Shown here: one piece after another, positions 45,208 through 57,265 of the stretch | How the letters are laid out: each line of letters starts with the position of its first letter | How positions within the stretch are numbered: position 1 is the first letter of the stretch | The notes under the pieces: generated by a model | What the model was told of the DNA's origin: nothing | Seen by the model: the letters and a program-made list of their open reading frames with translations, nothing else | Databases searched by the model: none | Program-made: the position numbers and the translations under genes | Source of the DNA: Phoma sp. XZ068 | Lineage: Eukaryota; Ascomycota; Dothideomycetes; Pleosporales; Didymellaceae | DNA: 64,000 nucleotides | Reading direction: 5' to 3' | NCBI GenBank assembly: GCA_004835665.1 | Contig: RBKR01000014.1 | Coordinates: 372,001-436,000 of the forward strand

Positions 45208-47592
45208 GAAAGTCGCTCAATAACACCGGAGCTGCATCGTACCTTCCTATTGAAGCGTGATGATGTATTGACACGGATGGTGCCTATTATTCAGTCAATT
45301 AAGGTCGCGCTTACGCTCCTACGACGCTTGGGCGTTTACATTGAGTCTTCTCACGCTCAGCATCATCGCTTTCAGATCGAAACTACCATGAAGCATTATG
45401 CTTGATTAAAAGATGTCTATTCGGAAGAAATCAACAACGTGACAACACTTGAAATCATTATCCTTTTCCCATTGTTTCTTCACTATCATCTCATTGTCGT
45501 ACCCTCCCAACATAGCTCATTTCCCTACACCCTTGTGTTTATTACAAGGATTAGGCATAATTGGCTAGGACCTGGCTTTCGGAAGCGATATCCACTCATG
45601 TTCAGATTTATTTGTTCTGACCCAAGACTGCAGTCAAGTCCGCAACTCAATAAAATTCCAGTCGCCCTTAAGATTTCTGACTGAATATGTGGTACTCGGC
45701 GTCATGACCGCTCCGCCAGCAGTGATTACGACGCAACTATCACTTAACAACATCAATGACACCTGGGCGTTTTTGAATGAGTGGTTCTGACGAAAGAGAC
45801 AGGGACGATCATCTCAGTGTCTTGTTGTGGCTAATGCATTCTTCAGGAGTTACGATGAAGTACGCTACTGCGACTAAAGTGAGTACAACACCCCAGCGGT
45901 TCGATGAAATCATACACCGAGCCATCCTTTTACGGCAACCTCCATTTGGATCTATCTGGAGTATCTGCTGCAGGAGTACGCGTCTCTTTTACGGGGCAAC
46001 GAATCATGCAACAGTCGGCGTATCCATTAATCGGCCCAGTGGCGCAAACTCTTTCTCGCCACACCTTGTGGCGGTGCTCAGCCGTTGTTGCACAGACCAC
46101 GAATGCACTGTAAATCATAACCGTCCTGAGCGGTCGAAATCGCGTGACGATGTGCAACGGTAATCGGCCGCCAATCAACGTTTCTCGATCTCGCTTTGGT
46201 ATCTGTTCGGTCGCCACACTTCTGGTCTACACAGGACCGAGTTCCACAAATCGTGTTGGCCGGATGACTCTACCAGCAGCCCTTCCATTGGGCACAAACG
46301 AACCCCGCAGTACACGCACAATCCAGCAAGGTGGGTGGTGCAAGTGAAGTTGGTACACACCAGTTAGTGGTGTTACAGTCGGCTTCTCTTCTTTCAGTAC
46401 CGACGCACGAACGCTATTGAGGATGACGAGAATATTCGATCGGAGTCTTAGCAAACCAGTGGTTGCTCATTTCGGGAAAGCGCCCGCTAACAACTCCTTA
46501 ATCTCGGCTTGACAGGTACTAGAAATAAGATAGATCTAACGCAGACTAAGCGGGTAACGGGCGAGTTGCGAAGCTCGAAGCGATACGGCACCAACGGCTG
46601 CTTGTGGGATTGGTCCGAAATGCTCGTCTTTGCAGACGGGCAGCGGGGTGCGTTGGGTCGAAGGTCCGGTGTCCATACGCAGGGGAAAAAGCTCCGAAGG
46701 CATGATGTAAATGGGAGGGAGACTAGGGGGTGCATCTGTACGGGGCGGCAGCAGCGAGCTCTGCCGCGTGGAGACTGCAGTTGACCAGGGCAGCATGGCC
46801 CTTTCGGGACGCAAATTTCCAGCATCAGATCGGCAGATGTCATCGCGCATAACGGCGCCAACACACCGCGGAGGCGCTGTGGTGTTTTCAATGGTCCAAC
46901 GGGGCCTAGTGCGAGTGGGGATGGACTCTTCGAGCGAGTAAATTACGGTCATGGACACGGGACGTGTCCAGTGTTGGACCAGCCACACAAGGCTCGCACA
47001 AACGCCGGTGTGGCAGTTGAGGTGGATTCGAGAAACAATGGGCTGGGACCAAACATCCTTGGGAGATTCGCGGTCGCAGTGCGGGATGGCGACAGGTGCA
47101 GCGACAATCGCACCCGTTTGGGCGTCGTTGGCCTTCTGGACGCTCGCGGCAGCCGTAGGGCAGTGGCTGTGCAAGACGGCTGCCGGGAGATCAGTCGCAA
47201 CTCGGCAGCGCAAGACGAGCCACAGACAGCCGGGCGCTGGAAAGGACGTGCAAATTTACACGCTGGAGCGGCCAGGGAGCCCAGCAGGCCAGGCTAGCCA
47301 GACTCTAGACTCTCACCCCACTGCAGCCGCTTGCACTGACGTTCCCAAATGCCACGCGCGGCCGTCGCAGCGATTCCGTCAGGCAGCTCGGTCGCTAACC
47401 TGATAAAAGACGCCTGACCTGTCGTCGCATGCGCCAGACCGAGCCACAACTGACACTAGCCTTGACTGCTGTGGGAGCTGCTCCGTTTCATCAACCCAAG
47501 GTCCACATCAAGGGCTCCCCAACCTCCGACCTTCAACTGCACCTCTCGATGCTCACAAACGACCAGCAGCGCCTGCCTTGAGCTTCTTCGCG
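45208..47592. other. intergenic, upstream of the Grainyhead/CP2 gene
   Basis: About 2.4 kb. The second half (about 46500-47590) is GC-rich and probably forms the long promoter and leader of the transcription factor gene. A 225-codon minus-strand frame at 46536-47213 has no recognisable domain and lies in this GC-rich part, so I did not call it. The first kilobase is AT-richer with short frames only. Confidence 0.5.
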
Positions 47593-50322
47593 ATGTTTCG
47601 CAACCGGTAAGTGCCCTTGTTTGTTGATGGTGCTGGCACGGGGAGCGTGCTGTGATGTTCGCGCGTCGCGTTCGGCACCCGGACAGCTCGTGGCTAACCA
47701 GCGGTCAGATCCTCACAAGCAAAGCCGAACGACGAGCTGCTGGAGAACTTCAAGGCCACATTTCCTCACCTTGCACAGCGATCCCATTCGGTCGCAGGCC
47801 TGCCAGGCCACACGCTCACAGATGCGCTCGACGTAGCACATCCTGCCCGGTAGGTACCTCTTCCGCAGCCCGTGTTCTGTTGATGTGCCCGCAATGCGCC
47901 AGCCGTAGCGCGCCATGTTTCTTTGTATCTGCGCCCACGCGGGTTCATTGTCCACGAGCAGCCCCTCACGAACCACGTTGCTAACTAGCCGTCAACCAGA
48001 CATGGCGATGCCGACGACATCAAGGACCAGGATCCCACGCCGCGGGGGAACAACGAGCCATGGAGGTTCACACCCTCGCTTCTCGACCCCAACAGCTTTG
48101 CATTCACTACCTTCGCAAACCAACCTCCTGGATACTACACGCCTACGCCGGGCGGCACCAACACGCTGTACCATAGCCAGGCCGGTGACCTGCACACGCC
48201 CGGCTTCAGCTTTGGTCTAGGCACACCCCTCTCCCTCCCCACTTCTGAAGGCGCAGTCCACGCTGGCCAGACTGGGCCCAACCCGCATCTCCAAGGCTTT
48301 AATCCTCATGCTCTGGGTACCCACCACCACTTCCAAAATGTGAATCCTTTTGCCATTCAGCCGCAGCACCCCCAATCATTTGCGCCGCATCAATTCACGC
48401 ACCAGCCGTCCGCATTTGATCATGCGCCCCTCCCTCAGGCGCACGAGGACTCTCCCATGGAGAACGTCATACCAGAAGTTGAGATGCAATCCCCTCTTAT
48501 TGGCTTCGCTCCCCAGCCATACAGCGACAACCTAGCGGGTTCAGTGGCCCCAACGGTTCAATCAAACCAGAACTTCCGTTACCACGTCACCTTGAATGCG
48601 CCAACTGCCATGGTAAAGCAGTCGGACGAAGTCCCCGTGACCTACCTCAATAAGGGTCAAGCATACTCCATTTCCCTGGTTGATACAGCACCCAGCCAGT
48701 CACCAATCTCTACTCTCAAATACCGAACCTTCATCCGCATTTCCTTCGAAGATGAGCAGCAGCGGCAACGCCCCGCGTCTTGTTGGCAGCTCTGGAAAGA
48801 AGGGCGCGGCACCAACGAGGCGCATCAACGCGGTGGTCGCCTCCAAGCCGTCGAATACGTGGATCCAAGCCAAGTCAGCGGCGGTGAAGTTCAAGGTCGG
48901 CCCAGAGTTGAGCTCGAGTCGTCTTCGTTTGACGGGTTTGCTGTAACGTGGACACCGGCGCCCAACGCTGCACCCGAGTGTTCCTTGGCAGTTCGCTTCA
49001 ACTTTCTCTCCACCGATTTTAGCCACTCCAAAGGCGTTAAAGGCATTCCAGTCCGCCTTTGCGCCAAAACCGAGCTAGTCCCCGATGTCACCGGATCACC
49101 ATCAGAGAAGCTGGCCGCTGAGCTTTGCTACTGCAAAGTGAAGCTCTTCCGAGATCACGGCGCCGAGCGCAAACTATCAAACGACGTCGCACATGTCAAA
49201 AAGACTATCGACAAGTTGAAGCAGCAGATTGCGCAAGTCGAGTCTGGTATGAAAGATTTTGGAAAGCGCAAGCGCAGCGGGGATGATAAGAGCAGCAACT
49301 CCAGGCCTGGGAAACTTCAGAAGCACAAGAGGACATGGTCGATGTCCTCTGCAAGCTCGAACCAAGGAGCCCGCCCAGCTGCGGAGGAAGACTTGCACAT
49401 CAAGCTGGCATCTCTTCAGGATATGTTCAGCTCCACCCGACCCGTGAGCGTTCTATATCTGAAAGGCGAGGAGCAGGATGACCCAGACCTTCATCCAGTA
49501 CAGCTCTCATCCACTCCTCAAGAGCTTGCCAAGATCGATACCAACGTGGATTCACAGATGTGGGAGGGCCCAAGCTCTCAGACCGGCAATTCGTCCATGG
49601 TATCGCCAACACCGAGCTCACAATCTCTGCACTCTGAGAAACGCAGGGGCTCTTCTTTCCAACGCCCCGGCCCTTACGGACCACCATCGCGTATGACCTC
49701 AGGCGAGTGGAGAAGCCTACCACAGACTGCTACAGGTGACCTGAAGGGTATAGTTGCAATGCAAGGCGGCTCCGACGTACCTACCAAAGTTCAAAGACCG
49801 TACTCGGATGACCACGCTCTTTCTGGATGGATTGAAGCTCTGGGTGTTGATCAAACCTACCAGCCACCACCCGAGCCCATGCTGAAGCCAGGTATAATAT
49901 ATACTCTTTCCGTTCGTGCGAACCTACTAACAATATTTGCAGTTGCATGCTTCTTCGTGCAGCCAAGAATGGCTGGCAAACAGCCAGACGACAACTATTT
50001 CCGCGCTGTCTATGTAATGGAGCGGTCCATCAAAGCGCTTGTGAGCAGCATCGCTATGAAGATTAACATTGAACCCACCAAAGTTACCCGCACAATTCGG
50101 GTCAATCAAAAAGGCCTGCGCATATTGATGGACGACGATGCGGTCAACGCGATACCTGAACAGCAGGATATGGCCGCTGAGTTCCATGAGATTGGTACGC
50201 CTCCTATTCACCCGATGAAGCGAGAATGGGACGCTGGTCCCACCGACATCCAGGTCGACGGCGATATTTCAGTTGTCGAAGCTGTGCATTCTACTGGCTA
50301 CGAACTCCGACTTCTCTTCTAA
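47593..50322 (+). CDS. Grainyhead/CP2-family transcription factor
   Basis: An 808-residue predicted nuclear DNA-binding protein in four exons: 47593-47606, 47709-47849, 48000-49891 and 49943-50322. The first exon is only 14 nt (MFRN plus a split codon). Residues 50-240 are Pro/Gln/His-rich. The CP2/Grainyhead DNA-binding domain starts near residue 243 with NFRYHVTLNAPTAM and continues through YLNKGQAYSISLVD, YRTFIRISFEDE and FNFLSTDFSHSKGVKGIP. A basic Lys/Arg segment (GKRKRSGDD) follows, then a Ser-rich linker and a C-terminal ordered region ending YELRLLF that may mediate dimerization. The fungal Grainyhead homologue in Neurospora is csp-2, needed for conidial separation and cell-wall remodelling; a similar role here is inference. 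The last intron (49892-49942) is 51 nt and lacks an in-frame stop. Confidence 0.92.
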
Positions 50323-53300
50323 ACGCCTATCCAGCAGTCCTTGAGATTTCCACCACTTTCTCTCGGTCAATAGACTCACGACCCATCCACATTTATGATT
50401 TTGTACTATTCATACATTGGCGGCGAGTTACCCTCGCTCTATAGGGGGCTAATTGTGTTGATCCGTGCCATTTGGACACAGGGTCCTACTTGCCGGCGTT
50501 GAGAAGTTCTGGAGATACCATTCGTTCTTTGGGAACGAAATATCTTTCTTTTGTTGATATACCTTGTTTTTTCTTCTTCTTTCGGTTCGACAACGATACC
50601 CATATACCATTTCACCTTTCCAGCGGTTTCAGATTGCAAAGCAACAATTAAGCACGAAGGGATTGCAGGATGCGACAGCAGTACATACACATGCGCCAGG
50701 CGGGGCGCAGCAGCAAAGCAGTAATAGTCTCGAGATACAAACAGAGAGCGTGTCCTTGCATTCTGGCGAGGATGACGGGACCCTCCCCGACAGTCAAATT
50801 CAAGCCATTAGACTCCTACAACCCGCCTCAACAAGGCCAGCTTGAGATTACAAACAGTGCACAAAGCCTCATCAATGACTAGCAAGTTCACTAATCACCA
50901 CAGAGAGTGACCCAGGTCCTCAGCTCCCCTCCGCATGCTGTCACAGCAACCGCACTGGGAGATTCCGCGGCACTTTTGAAGGCCCTTGTCACCTATTCAA
51001 GCAAAAGCAAGTTCACTAGCACGCAGCAGCCTCGATTCTATCGGACAGCCTACACCCATCCTTCAGCTCTGGACACTGCACGACTCACGCCAAGAACGCC
51101 GCCCAGCTTCCTCCGGCTGTACCACTTTCTATCACTCCTTTTTTGCCGAAGGAAAATTGCTGCTGCGCTGCTATAGGCCAAGCATTTAGGCACTAACCAA
51201 TGTACCGAATGTCGAAATTCCATAATTGACATAACGATCGACCAAGCAACGGCTAAAATTCGTCTGGTTCCTCAACCACACAGCATAGTTTGACACCGAC
51301 TTCCGCACCTCGTCGTGTCGCGTTGATCGATGTCACTAGCTCGCGTAGGATCCCTTGACAAGCGAAGTTGTAGTGGCTTGTGGGCAGATCTAGCCGACTG
51401 CCGATCACGCACCCTTCCGGGCCTTTGTGTGATGTACCGGGCTTGATGTCACTGCGCATGGCTCTGCTACCCAATCACGATACCTGGACACCGCAACTTT
51501 GAGGTGAACCAAAGCACATGCGCTGGCATATAGGAAGTCTACGAATGAAAATGGGGCGGACATACATGTGTTTCAAGTGAGGGGGTTTTGGCCTCGTGCT
51601 TGGTTGTCATTCATGCAGTTCGTCTTTCCAAATTTGAAACTTGTACACCCTTGCCAATTCACGATGCCAGTAGAAGAACGACCCGGTATGCTTGGCAATG
51701 ATTGTGAGAATACAGAGTTGCAGTGACTGCAGGAATGGTACGATGATGGCAAATGAAAGGCACCCCACAGCTGAAAGGACCTTCGCTGGTGCTTGGACAG
51801 CTCTAAAACGAGCCGTCAGCCACAGCGAACAACTGTTGTATCAAGCCTAATCTATGAGGTACCGTCACGCATGTATCTTGTGCTCACAATTCGCTTCGCA
51901 TGGAAGAATCGTGCCTAGTCCGCCTTGCACCAGCGTGTCCACTCGCCACAGCTGCAGGTCTCTCGTGGACTCCGAGACCCTGAGACCCTGCATACACACT
52001 TGTGCATTTCAACCTCTATCCCTACCAAAAACATTCAACCTGCAGACGACGCGTAACACTTTACTATTCACCGACTACCTATTTAGTCACAAGGTCTTGG
52101 AACGTTCGTCAGTAAATTGCCACAGCTGTCGGTTGTGCTCTAAACTTAGCAAGGCCATGTGTAGCCAAGGCGCGGAGTAACTGCCACAGTATAAGATCGA
52201 CCCCAGAACAAAAATTGATCGACACGATCGCCAGTGTCAAGCACCACAAAGCAACGCGTGAGGTCGGTGAGCCACAAGATTGTGGCGAGTGAGTACAGGC
52301 TGCAAGTGTGTCGCCACAGCACCTCGGTTACTTCCTGTTCTTTTGATGTAATGGGTTGTTCCAGACGGTGCAAGCCACTGACTGTAACACCGGCTGCACT
52401 TCAATGGCAAAGATCGTCCCTGCAAGCTGTTGGAGTACCAGAGCAAATATTTGTACATCTTTGCCACAGCACGTGTCAGACCGAGCAAGATTGCTTAGCA
52501 CAGCCGCAAGCGCTACGCACGCTAGCTTGGCAACGTCGCGAACACGAAAGCTGATTCTAACAACTAGATCCCGTGACTTTCATGTAACAAGACCAGCCAC
52601 TAAAGCCACACCAGAAATCCTAAGTGCGGGGCACGCTCCAGGCGCGAACAAGCTCCCAGCCACATCTTTGTAGATTCTCAAATTACGGTAAAGACTGAGC
52701 CGAACAGACGCTGTCAAACCTTACGGGGCGTTGCAATCCTGCGGGTTTCCTGTCGGTTGCAAGTCCGTCCCGTGCGGCAACCACAAAATGAGACGTTTAA
52801 GTAGCGGTTGAGCTCAAGCCGTTAGGCGTTCGCACGCAAGAGGTGGAAATGAAGTGGCTGCAACCTCGAGACGGTAAGTAAAGCTAAACGGAGCGTACCA
52901 AAGACAAGCGTCTTTGCAAGGGGGGTCTTCAGCTCTGAACGAGATTGGAGGGGACTGTAAACCGAATGTCACTTGTGATGCAGCCTTGAGGATTCGATCT
53001 CAATTTTGCGCTTGTTTGGTGGAGGACTGCGGGTCTAGGCAGGGCTGTAGAAGCAGCTTCAGGCACGCTACGATGCATTTCGGACATTGTCTGAAGGTCT
53101 CACTCCATACCTGCGCTCTGAAGTCGATAATGTGGAGGTATCGATCAATAACGATGCTGGCATTCCTTCAAACAAGGGCTCCAGATCGGGCGGACATATG
53201 CCTCGGTCGGGCGACTCATGCATTTCGTCCTTATCATCTTATGTTCTTCGATGGAAGATTCCGGCTCACGAGGACATGGGGAAAAGGACCGTATGCATAT

Positions 53301-55368
53301 CGAGATCTCACACGTCAAGCGCGTCAAGCGACTTTACGCTGTTTGACCGCTCTTTGCTCGAATGTGATGAATACGAGTACGGATTCATGGTAACAAAATG
53401 CCATTCCTATATGTGGAATCTACTGAATCCGATGTGACTTCATGATCCACATCCATGCGCGGACGAACCCCCTGATCAACAAAACCGGGGCCAGTTGAGC
53501 ACGTGCATCAACCTTCATCACCACTGGGTAAAGTCGAACCCTGCAAAGAACACATCACCAGCGCAATTCGAGCCCCATTTTGCCCGGCGCAACCTCAGAA
53601 CCACCGGTTTTCCCCCCCTCGAACGACCTCCTTCCTTTCTCGCATTCATGTCGATCTAGATCTAGCAATATGACACTTGCCGTGCATGCAGGGGCAGCAG
53701 AACGAATAAGAGATCGTAGCATGGATTCATGAGCTTGCGCCGCTGACGCGCTCATGGAAGACAGCCGGTTGGGCGCGCGAATGAAGCGTACCTGCTGGAG
53801 CCACGTCGATGCGATGCGAGGTTGCCGGGGAAGCAGCAAGGGTGTTCCCAGATGCCGAACACATCATTCTTCTACTACGATGAACCTTTGCTTCTTCCCA
53901 GCCACGATTGCGGTGCACATCGCAGAAGCAATTCGGTGACCATGGTGAACCTAAAAGTGATGAGATTCGCGCAAGTGGGTAACTTGCGAGTCAGAGGCTG
54001 GGTAGCTCTGATTGTGAGGATAGGGGATGTCACCGCCCGGAGATCCGTGGACAGGGAGGCGTGCGGCACGACGCGCCGTGCTCGGTGCAGACTTACCCGA
54101 AACAGAAGTCATCCTCATACGATACCGACGCAAGATGAGGGGTTTTGTGAACCGGGGAAGCGGACTTGGAATGGGGATCAGACATCCGAGTCCCAGGATA
54201 TGCAAAAGCTGTGGAGACGAACGGAATTGAATGCTCCGTGGTCCGTTTGAGGCGATGTGGGGAGAGTGAGCGGTTTATGAATCGATATCTGCGCGGACAG
54301 TCTTGGGTGATGTAAATGCATGTATGGAGACAAAGCCTGGAATAGAACTGAGTGCAACGGGCTCCACAGACTCCACAAATCAGCTGTTGTAAGGCTTGGT
54401 ATTGCCGTGCTGGCGTAATGCAACAGACACAACAACAAGAAAGGGGTTTACAACGAAAAAATGGCAGCTACATGTTGCACTTGAGAGTCTCTTGCTTCTC
54501 GGATCTACGGAATCTCTGGTCTTTATGGCAACGTCGGGGCAAACTCAGATGCCTTGGTACCTCAAGTTTAGTAGGTATTGACATCGATGTGCTTCAGAAG
54601 ACCTTACCAAATCCTACTTCCCGACGCAAGTATCCAAGGTGAAAGACTGTAGTCGACGTGATATTGTAGAGAGGTCAGCAAGATAAATTCGTGACCTAGC
54701 GGTGACGATTCGCTTTTGGGTGTTGGTGAAGCTAACCCCATTGAAAACTTTATCATGACCTACCTGAGTGGATGTACATTCAGGTCGTGGATGATCAAGT
54801 AGCCTCGTAGGTGCAAACTGTTATACGCAACTCATTAAGGATTGGATGCTTTGTGCGACTGAGGTAGATCGTACTCACGAGTGTGGCAGGTCTCATTGGT
54901 GAGGAGCGTCTAGTTGATAGGAGAATGTAGATAGGTGATATTAGCCACATAAATTTGTGATCTCAGGAAGATGTTTTCTCTTCAAAAGTGTATGCTTTTG
55001 ACGACGAAGCTACGGGAAGGAGTTTATAGACTTGGATCGGGGTGTGCAGAGCTGCAGACCTTGATATTGTAGGCAGACATAATTTGTGATTGAAGCTCTA
55101 TCAACACAAAAAACCGAGGCATGTCTTGTTGTGATTTAATTCGGGCCCCAAGTTTTGGTGCCTCGCCTCGCCGCCACGAATTCACAGCGCAACCTCAGAC
55201 GAATTTTCCACTGGCAGTGTGCAGCCCAAGGTCCCGGTATAGCTGGGACTAGCGCCGTGCGATGTTCTAAAGTTACGTCCTCATTTCACTCTAGAGGAGA
55301 TCTTGATGTGAACTTTTCTGGTACTGATGCAATATCCGAGTGTCCGTTTCACCTTGGTGGATTGGTCA
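50323..55368. other. 5-kb stretch without a supportable gene
   Basis: The longest gene-free interval between genes in the window. Open frames reach 159 codons (52914-53393, plus) but overlap others and lack domains or signal peptides. The part from about 54650 to 55140 is AT-richer with repeated short words such as gtaga and tagg. No tRNA-like cloverleaf, terminal repeat or long duplication was recognised. The 3' region of the minus-strand kinetochore-type gene lies just below 55369. Confidence 0.5.
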
Positions 55369-56479
55369 TTATTCGTCCAGTTCCCGCCCAAAGTCAATCA
55401 GGCGTAGCTTCTTCGCGTCCTTCGGGTGAAACTGCGCGATCTTCGCTCTGACAAGGAATCGTGTCGCTGCGGAGTCGCGGTCGAGCTGGTAGTACGCCTT
55501 CCCTCCGCCTGGTCCGATCAAAGTTGCGAATAAATCTTCTATCAGTTGCCGCATTTCCGCATCGGCAGCCTCTGCTTCTGTTGGCGGCTCTTCATCTTCC
55601 TCGACGCCGGCCTTGTTTCCCCAAATTTGATCGATCCTGCGTTGACGTGTTTTCTCTGATACAACCTTCTTAGTAGATTTTGCTCGTCCTTGCTTGGTGA
55701 AGCCTGCTGCAAGCGTGTCGTCCTCCACATCCAGCATATCGCCAATGACTGGGCCTCCTAGCTCTTCTGCTGCGATCATAGCGGCTAGATAGTCATTGAT
55801 GAAGTCATTCATGGCCTCCCCTAGTGTTTGTGATGCTGCATCGTAACCGTCCTTCTGTGCACGCTTGGCTGCGATCATCTCTCGTGCAAGTTGGGCAGGG
55901 GTCTTTTGCGAACGATCTTCCTGTTGTGCACGCAGTCTCTCGATTCGATTTTCCATGGCCTGCGTGAGGAGATTGGCATCGCTCAGAGTTGCTTCCTCAT
56001 GGCGTACAATTGCATCTGTCGTTACAATCTTACTCTGCGTGCTTGAGATCACCCTTTTGGTGCCTTGAACATTCTGGTGAAGAGTGCGCGCGGCTAGAAG
56101 CGCTGGGAGTACGGAGGCTTGTTCTGGAAGGAATGATGCACTGGGCGTGAGACGCTTGTACGCGTCTTTGACAGCAAGAAGCTGTCGCAGCCTTTCGCGC
56201 GGATCCGAAGACGCGTAGGCTGCAGACTCAATGTCGACATTTGAGTGAGCTCGTAACTATGCAAGACGTAAGCACAGGTCCTACTACGATGTTGGCTACA
56301 CGTACCGTCTCCAGCGCAGCTTGTTGTTCCTCGACGCGTGCCCGCAGTTCTCTCACTGTTTTGGCCAGGCGCGCCTCAGTGTTAGAGGCATCCAACTCCA
56401 TCGGATCATCACGCAGCTCATGCATTTCCTTGCGATATGCCCGGATCTTGTCGATAGTCCTGTCCTGTTGTTGCGCCAT
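55369..56479 (-). CDS. probable CENP-K (Sim4-complex) like kinetochore protein
   Basis: A 353-residue protein in two exons, 56479-56306 and 56256-55369, with a 49-nt intron. Residues 1-60 form a charged helix (IRAYRKEMHELRDDP, then ARLAKTVRELRARVEEQQAALE). A middle helix-rich part has a Leu/Ala heptad pattern (ALLAARTLHQNVQGTKRVI, EATLSDANLLTQAMENRIERLRAQ). A conserved-looking block follows with MNDFINDYLAAMIAAEELGGPVIGD, then a basic linker, RRIDQIWG, and a C-terminal region RDSAATRFLVRAKIAQFHPKDAKKLRLIDFGRELDE. This arrangement resembles fungal proteins annotated as centromere protein CENP-K, part of the constitutive inner kinetochore. The match is from memory of the pattern, so the assignment is moderate. 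The gene is divergent from the KH protein. Confidence 0.65.
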
Positions 56480-57265
56480 CTTGTAGCCTCTTCCCGGCTG
56501 CGGTGTGTTGATGTTGACGCGCTCTTTCCGTATCGCAAGCGACCAGGACGAACTAGGCAACGCCACTTCTCTCGCTATACAACGATATGTTTCACTACAA
56601 CCCCTTGCCTGGTTTACTGAGTCTGCAAGTCATCTGTGCAAAGTATTGTGCCGTTAACGGAAGCACGTGAAGTGGCACACGTGACCCCGAGCTGCCAAGA
56701 CCGCCGATCTCCACTTCCTTTTTGGCAACGATTGCATAACGTACTTTCCCCATCACCCACCCACTCCACCTTCTGCCCCCAGAGCAACCCTTTCTGCGCG
56801 CTAACTAGCCCCTACTCTTCTGACTCTGTACTTGCGTTCGTGGAAGTCGCGGACCCTGCTTTGCGAGAAGGTTTGACGAGCGAGCTTTTCTTACTTGGGC
56901 CGTTTCTTCTTCTACTCGACATCATCGCGCCCCAAGCCAGCATTCACCCACTCCGAGTCTCCCGCATCATCTGCACGCGCTCTTGCGGTCTTTCAGACAT
57001 CAAGACGACACTACTCCGACACCCACACCACCTGCACGCTTCCAGCCCAGTCCAAGCTCCGAACGACCTCACCTCCACGCTCCCTCCAACCGCACTATCG
57101 CAATTCCTTTCCAGCCGCCAGCACCAACACGCTTTCCTTGACAGCCCCCCGCTGTACATAAGAACGATTACAATTGAACAATTCCAGCTTCAGCTTGAGC
57201 AAAATTGCCTGGATTGTGAAAGAGCTTATTCCCCAACCTTCAAGACCCCCAAACAGCTAGGAACT
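56480..57265. promoter_or_regulatory. divergent promoter region and long leader of the KH protein
   Basis: The flanking start codons are at 56479 (minus) and 57266 (plus). The plus-strand sequence before 57266 is strongly pyrimidine-rich and likely transcribed as a leader. It is open in the same frame as the KH protein for about 210 codons (from 56636), but it reads as low-complexity Ser/Pro/Leu without a domain. Confidence 0.5.

Noticed and set aside
46536..47213. 225-codon minus-strand frame upstream of the CP2 gene
   Set aside because: It lies in GC-rich promoter-like DNA, has no recognisable motif, and overlaps several equally open frames.
53520..53560. A possible tRNA T-loop (TCGAACC-like bases)
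   Set aside because: The flanking bases do not pair into a T stem, and no D or anticodon arm could be found. No tRNA could be supported anywhere in the window.
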